A DNA stretch of 9,645 bases from CAYTLW01 sp964438735. Lineage in GTDB: Bacteria; Myxococcota_A; UBA9042. The stretch's first letter is position 1. Each line of letters begins with the position of its first letter. Below are positions 6,548 to 9,645 of the stretch, piece by piece. The stretch spans positions 1 through 9,645 of the forward strand of contig CAYTLW010000197.1 of NCBI GenBank assembly GCA_964438735.1, read 5' to 3'. The position numbers were made by a program, and so were the translations under genes. The notes under the pieces were generated by a model. The model saw only the letters and a list, made by a program, of their open reading frames with translations, was not told where the DNA came from and ran no database searches.

Positions 6548-6737
6548 CGCGGCCGGCGGGACACCTGTGGACGCCACGGCCCGACAACTCTGACTGCGGC
6601 CAAGGCAGAAGAGGCCATCGAGGCGGCGCGGAGCAGGCGCCAACTTACCGGGCGTACAGGCGGTTCTTGAACTGTATTTGCAAGCCGGACGGGCGGAACA
6701 CTACGCTGGAAGGTGGCGGGGAGATCTGGCCCTCGCC

Positions 6738-6745
6738 AAGGGGAG
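6738..6745 (+). promoter_or_regulatory. Ribosome-binding site for the sigma-like gene
   Basis: AAGGGGAG lies five bases before GTG 6751. It is the best site in front of any possible start in this frame and is the reason GTG is chosen over ATG 6790 or 6799. Confidence 0.6.
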
Positions 6746-6750
6746 TTGTT

Positions 6751-7641
6751 GTGCGTCTCATTGACGCCTTTCGCGAGATCGGCCCCATTATGGTGGAGAT
6801 GAATCGTAGCGAAATCAGCCGCATGCAGTCGGCTGCGCGCCTGATTCTGGCCACCCTGGACGAACTGGTTCAACGGGAACTTCGGGGACGGGACTTCAGC
6901 GCCGCGGATCGCGACGCTGTCACCCAGGACATCGCCTTTCGGCTGGTGCGCAGCGGTCCGCGCGGCGTGCGGCCGGGCGACCCCGATCACGATGGCGGCG
7001 TGCGCGGCTGGCTCACGTTCGCGGTGCGAAATGGCGCCCGTGACATCTGGCGACGCAGGGCCAGGTTTCGACAGCCCGGCAGACCCGGCGACATGGATCG
7101 CGGCGGGGATCCCCTCGACCGCCTGCCCGCCGATGACAGCGTGGGCGACGAGGCCATGACGACCGCGATCGACAAGGGTCGTGCGGCGACAATCCTGGCT
7201 GCCGCGCGCAAGCATCTGTTCGCGGTGCTGGTGCCCTCTGTCGTGGCACGCAAAGACGCGCGTTCGCCGCGGGCCGGGCAACGATTTCAGGCGGCGTTTC
7301 TGGAGCTGCGCCGCGCCGTGCGCGACGAGGTCGACGTCAACGCGCTGGCCGCAGAGTCGCTGCGAGCGGATGGCTTCGAGGTCACGGGCGAGCGGCTGTC
7401 GCGGCGGCGAGCGGCGCTGGACAAGCGCTACCAGCGGGTTCGCGAGGCGCTGCTCGACCGGGTGGAGCGAGAGGAGCGCGCTGGCGAGATCGACGCCCTG
7501 ACCGCTCGCGCGATGGTGGCGTTGGTGCAGGAGGAGTTGTATTTGCAGCGACGCTCGGACGCCGTGGTGCAGCGAGCCGCCGCCGGCAAGTCGCCGCGAC
7601 AGCGAAGACGACACGACAGTGGCTCCTGGGGGCCGTCCTGA
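6751..7641 (+). CDS. Putative sigma-70-family (ECF-like) RNA polymerase sigma factor
   Basis: A 296-residue basic, soluble protein. Residues about 24-105 resemble sigma region 2: a helical start, then DRDAVTQDIAFRLVR, then WLTFAVRNGARDIWRRRAR (87-105), which parallels the R-x-W-L...V-x-N...D-x-x-R-R-R pattern of ECF sigma factors. Residues about 178-240 could form a region-4-like helix-turn-helix (VDVNALAAESLRADGFEV, then ERLSRRRAALDKRYQRVREA). Between them lies a longer, Asp- and Arg-rich linker than in typical ECF factors (usually about 180-200 residues in total), and about 55 residues follow, ending in a basic tail. If genuine, it would direct RNA polymerase to a specific promoter set. Region 4 is not clear-cut, so a sigma-like DNA-binding regulator is the alternative. 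The GTG start has AAGGGGAG five bases upstream. The next gene begins 48 bases downstream on the same strand. Confidence 0.5.
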   Translation: MRLIDAFREIGPIMVEMNRSEISRMQSAARLILATLDELVQRELRGRDFSAADRDAVTQDIAFRLVRSGPRGVRPGDPDHDGGVRGWLTFAVRNGARDIWRRRARFRQPGRPGDMDRGGDPLDRLPADDSVGDEAMTTAIDKGRAATILAAARKHLFAVLVPSVVARKDARSPRAGQRFQAAFLELRRAVRDEVDVNALAAESLRADGFEVTGERLSRRRAALDKRYQRVREALLDRVEREERAGEIDALTARAMVALVQEELYLQRRSDAVVQRAAAGKSPRQRRRHDSGSWGPS

Positions 7642-7689
7642 GCCTGTCAGAGCGAGGCTGGCCGCGCGTCAGGTAGACTGGAGGTTGCG

Positions 7690-8814
7690 ATGAGCAGAGT
7701 CCATTCGAGCCCGCAGTTGTCGCGCCTCACGGTCGAAGAGATGGGCCTGGAGCGAGCGCGCCTGGGTCGCGCTGTGCGAGTGCCCCGGCGACGCCGATCA
7801 GCGGTCGATCACGGCCGCATCACTGGCCCCATGAAGGCCAGAGAGGCCGGCTTCAGCAGTCGACCCAGCGGCTCGCGCCCGGCTGTCGAGGTGGCCGGCT
7901 TTCTGGTCCGTCCGTGTGCAGTCGAAGAGGGCGACGTCCTGGTCCTCAAGGGCGGCGATGACCGACCGCTGCATGTAGAGGCCACCGGCCCCGGGGCGTT
8001 TCCATGGGCAGGCGATCCGCGCGACCCTTCCATGGTCTACATCGAGCCCGGCGAGGACTCTGTATTCACGGTCACTCGGGATGACGGCAGCGGCGTGGTC
8101 CTGGTGCGCGAGCCGGGCCGGGAGATCTACGCCTATGGCTTCGAGAACGGCCCCGCGGCCCCGATCCGCCAGATCAGCGAGCGGTCCGCGGCACCCGTCA
8201 CCTGCCCGGCGATGGGTTGGCTCGGCGACGACGACGAAGCCTGGTTGAAGCAGGCCATCGCCGGTCTGTGCGCACGCGGCGGGGTCTTTGCCAGCGCAGT
8301 AGGCGTCGGACTGGCGGCGCGGATGCGCGCAAGCAGCCAGGCAGAGACCACCCGGGCGCTCGCCTCCTTGCTGTCCGGCAATCCCAATGTAGCCAGCGAT
8401 CGACCGCACGCGTGGTTCCGTCGGCTCAGCGAAGGACAGCGCGAGCAGTTAGAAGAGGCGGCCCTGGGTCATGTACACGCGCTGGCCGACGCGGTCGGCG
8501 ATCTGCGGCGCGACCTGGATCTGGACGGCCCGTCCTGGCTCGATCGGCTACGGGCGACGCTGCACGCGCGTGACGACCTGGAGGGGCTGCGACCGTTGTT
8601 TGGCATCTCGGGCTACGGGTCGGGTGTCATGCGCGCCTTGGATCGTCTGGATCGCGAGGCGCTCCTCTTCATCCGTTCGCTGCCGCGACCGGTGCGAATG
8701 CACGACGAGCGCCTGGCCGACGTGGCACGGCACGATCCTTCCGCGTGGTGGGCGAACATCTCGCCTCCGCCGCCCGAGTCCTGGGCAGAGGGGCTCGAAC
8801 CTCCTGCGCCTTGA
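7690..8814 (+). CDS. Uncharacterised protein encoded after the sigma-like gene
   Basis: A 374-residue protein I do not recognise. The first 65 residues are Arg/Ser-rich and probably disordered (VPRRRRSAVDHGR at 31-43). Residues about 66-160 are rich in short hydrophobic strands with Gly/Asp turns (EEGDVLVLKGG, SMVYIEPGED, GVVLVREPGREIYAYG) and could form a small beta domain. Residues about 180-355 are mainly helical (WLKQAIAGL, ETTRALASLL, REQLEEAALGHVHALADAV, DREALLFIRSL). The tail is Pro-rich. No signal peptide or membrane segment is seen, so it is probably cytoplasmic. The ATG has GGAGG (7680-7684) five bases upstream. It lies 48 bases after the sigma-like gene and 94 bases before the lipoprotein gene, in the same direction. 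A link to the sigma-like protein, for example as a partner or regulator, is only suggested by position. Confidence 0.75.
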   Translation: MSRVHSSPQLSRLTVEEMGLERARLGRAVRVPRRRRSAVDHGRITGPMKAREAGFSSRPSGSRPAVEVAGFLVRPCAVEEGDVLVLKGGDDRPLHVEATGPGAFPWAGDPRDPSMVYIEPGEDSVFTVTRDDGSGVVLVREPGREIYAYGFENGPAAPIRQISERSAAPVTCPAMGWLGDDDEAWLKQAIAGLCARGGVFASAVGVGLAARMRASSQAETTRALASLLSGNPNVASDRPHAWFRRLSEGQREQLEEAALGHVHALADAVGDLRRDLDLDGPSWLDRLRATLHARDDLEGLRPLFGISGYGSGVMRALDRLDREALLFIRSLPRPVRMHDERLADVARHDPSAWWANISPPPPESWAEGLEPPAP

Positions 8815-8908
8815 GCGGCCATGGGTTGAGAAGACCCCTTGTCAGAGTCTGAAACCCGCCGCGTCCTCCTCATGTCCCCCCGACGGGACGGCAAACCGAG
8901 GAGGACCC

Positions 8909-9598
8909 ATGCGCACGCTACCTGCCCGCTTGTTGCTCGTCACCGTGGCCGCGCTCTACGCACCGGCGTGCGGCGGCGCCATCGGCCCCAAATTGGCACA
9001 GCCGCTCGACCCGCTGTCCTTTGCCACTTCCGGCGGCTTGTTGGACGCCTCACCGGCCTTCCCGGTGGCATTCCTGCCGGAGTTGACCCTCGCGCCTCAG
9101 GAGATCGAACTCGACATGGGGCTGCGTCCAGGCACCCTGCGGGGGGCCGATTGGTTGGGTCACCTGGCCCATGCGTTGAACGAAGGCGTGCGAGCGGTCG
9201 GCCGATACGACCGTCGCTTCGATCCCATCGCTTTGCAGATGTTCACCACGCGTATGGAAGACGGCCGGCTGCGCTACCCTGCAGACGTCGATCGACACCT
9301 GGTGCACATGGCGGTACGCCGGTCCACTGCGCGCGTCATCCGACTGCGATTGCTGGCGCTGAGGACCGCGCCATTCGGCGGCGATCGGGCGGCCCACATC
9401 GCGGTCGAGGTGACCGGGCCCGGCTATCGCAAGCAGGTGGCGGCTGAATGTGCAGGGCCTGACTGGGCGCGCGAGTGCTTCGCCACCATCGGCCGCCGAA
9501 TCCTCGATGACGGTGCCATGTGGGCGGCGGTCTACAACACCGGCGCGGTCGAAGCCCTTCGATACGCCGTTCGACCGTCGAAGTCCCGCAAGTACTAG
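8909..9598 (+). CDS. Small predicted lipoprotein of unknown function
   Basis: A 229-residue protein. The N-terminus RTLPARLLLVTVAALYAPAC is a short basic-hydrophobic signal ending in a lipobox-like A-P-A-C, with Cys21 followed by Gly-Gly. Lipidation is likely although Ala replaces the usual Leu at -3. The mature part has a strand/helix mix, including a helical ADWLGHLAHALNEGVRAVG and a stretch that looks like long strands (STARVIRLRLLALRTAPFG, AHIAVEVTGPGY). Two further cysteines lie near the C-terminus in AECAGPDWARECF and may form a disulfide. No family is recognised. The start is ATG 8909, preceded by GAGGAGGA (8898-8905). The frame is open further upstream, but that part overlaps the preceding gene and has no better start. 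It may be co-transcribed with the two genes before it. Confidence 0.75.
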   Translation: MRTLPARLLLVTVAALYAPACGGAIGPKLAQPLDPLSFATSGGLLDASPAFPVAFLPELTLAPQEIELDMGLRPGTLRGADWLGHLAHALNEGVRAVGRYDRRFDPIALQMFTTRMEDGRLRYPADVDRHLVHMAVRRSTARVIRLRLLALRTAPFGGDRAAHIAVEVTGPGYRKQVAAECAGPDWARECFATIGRRILDDGAMWAAVYNTGAVEALRYAVRPSKSRKY

Positions 9599-9645
9599 CG
9601 AGACGCGCTGCCGAGGTCCCGCTCGATGTTGGCCACCTCGTCCAC
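9595..9645 (-). CDS. C-terminal fragment of a convergent gene (5' end outside window)
   Basis: On the minus strand a frame enters from the right edge and ends at TAG (9597-9595). It encodes VDEVANIERDLGSASR. Its stop codon overlaps the TAG of the plus-strand lipoprotein gene by two bases, a common tail-to-tail arrangement. Sixteen residues are too few to identify it. It is included because the lipoprotein gene ends here and nothing else accounts for the last 47 bases. Confidence 0.4.
   Translation of the reverse strand: MDEVANIERDLGSASR

Larger units (their letters stand above)
6534..6750. other. Divergent intergenic region between the Cys-rich protein and sigma-like genes
   Basis: These 217 bases should carry the promoters for both directions. 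The only AT-rich island is about 6662-6683. A weak plus-strand candidate is TTGCAA (6678-6683) and TACGCT (6702-6707) with an 18-base spacer, about 44 bases before the GTG start at 6751. No convincing minus-strand promoter was found. The plus frame stays open back to 6502, but that extension is low-complexity and would overlap the start of the divergent gene, so it is treated as non-coding. Confidence 0.45.

Noticed and set aside
6502..6750. N-terminal extension of the sigma-like gene to ATG 6502
   Set aside because: The extension overlaps the start and ribosome-binding site of the divergent gene and lacks conserved-looking sequence. GTG 6751 has a much better ribosome-binding site.
6322..7614. 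Minus-strand 430-residue frame across the divergent region and sigma-like gene
   Set aside because: It spans two genes and their promoter region, has low-complexity His/Arg/Gln content and shows no recognisable motif.

Overview
This is a GC-rich bacterial window with short intergenic gaps and strong codon-position bias, which produces long antisense shadow frames. The taxonomic hints are a secreted protein with tandem Cys-rich repeats of the Dictyostelium/slime-mould CTDC type, several predicted lipoproteins and a DsbA-like lipoprotein. Together they suggest a Myxococcota or other former 'Deltaproteobacteria' lineage. That placement is inference; no marker gene is present.

Layout. Positions 3-83 hold the C-terminal end of an unidentified plus-strand gene, followed by a strong intrinsic terminator (101-143). 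Positions 166-314 contain four degenerate direct repeats. The main gene (353-3310, +) encodes a 985-residue redox enzyme that joins an NfnA/SudB-type flavin and [2Fe-2S] module, an NfnB/GltD-type flavin module with eight Cys for two [4Fe-4S] clusters, a rubredoxin-like Cys-rich segment and a rubrerythrin-type di-iron four-helix domain. It converges on a minus-strand series: a DsbA-like thioredoxin-fold lipoprotein (3317-4321), a nitronate monooxygenase-family flavoprotein (4468-5454) and an exported Cys-rich repeat protein (5583-6533). A divergent intergenic region (6534-6750) separates these from a plus-strand group of three: a sigma-70-like protein (6751-7641), an unrecognised two-part cytoplasmic protein (7690-8814) and a small predicted lipoprotein (8909-9598). 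The last 51 bases appear to be the C-terminus of a convergent minus-strand gene.

How the genes may work together. The large fusion looks like a self-contained NAD(P)H-driven di-iron peroxidase or oxygen-detoxification enzyme, in which the NfnAB-like half supplies electrons through the rubredoxin-like segment to the rubrerythrin domain. The nearby flavoprotein and thiol oxidoreductase also have redox themes, but their spacing does not show a tight operon. The sigma-like gene, the unknown gene and the lipoprotein form a plausible co-oriented unit that could be regulatory or cell-envelope related; this rests on gene order only.

The most distinctive feature is the NfnA-NfnB-rubredoxin-rubrerythrin fusion. 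The repeat array in front of it and the orphan sigma/unknown/lipoprotein set are next in interest.
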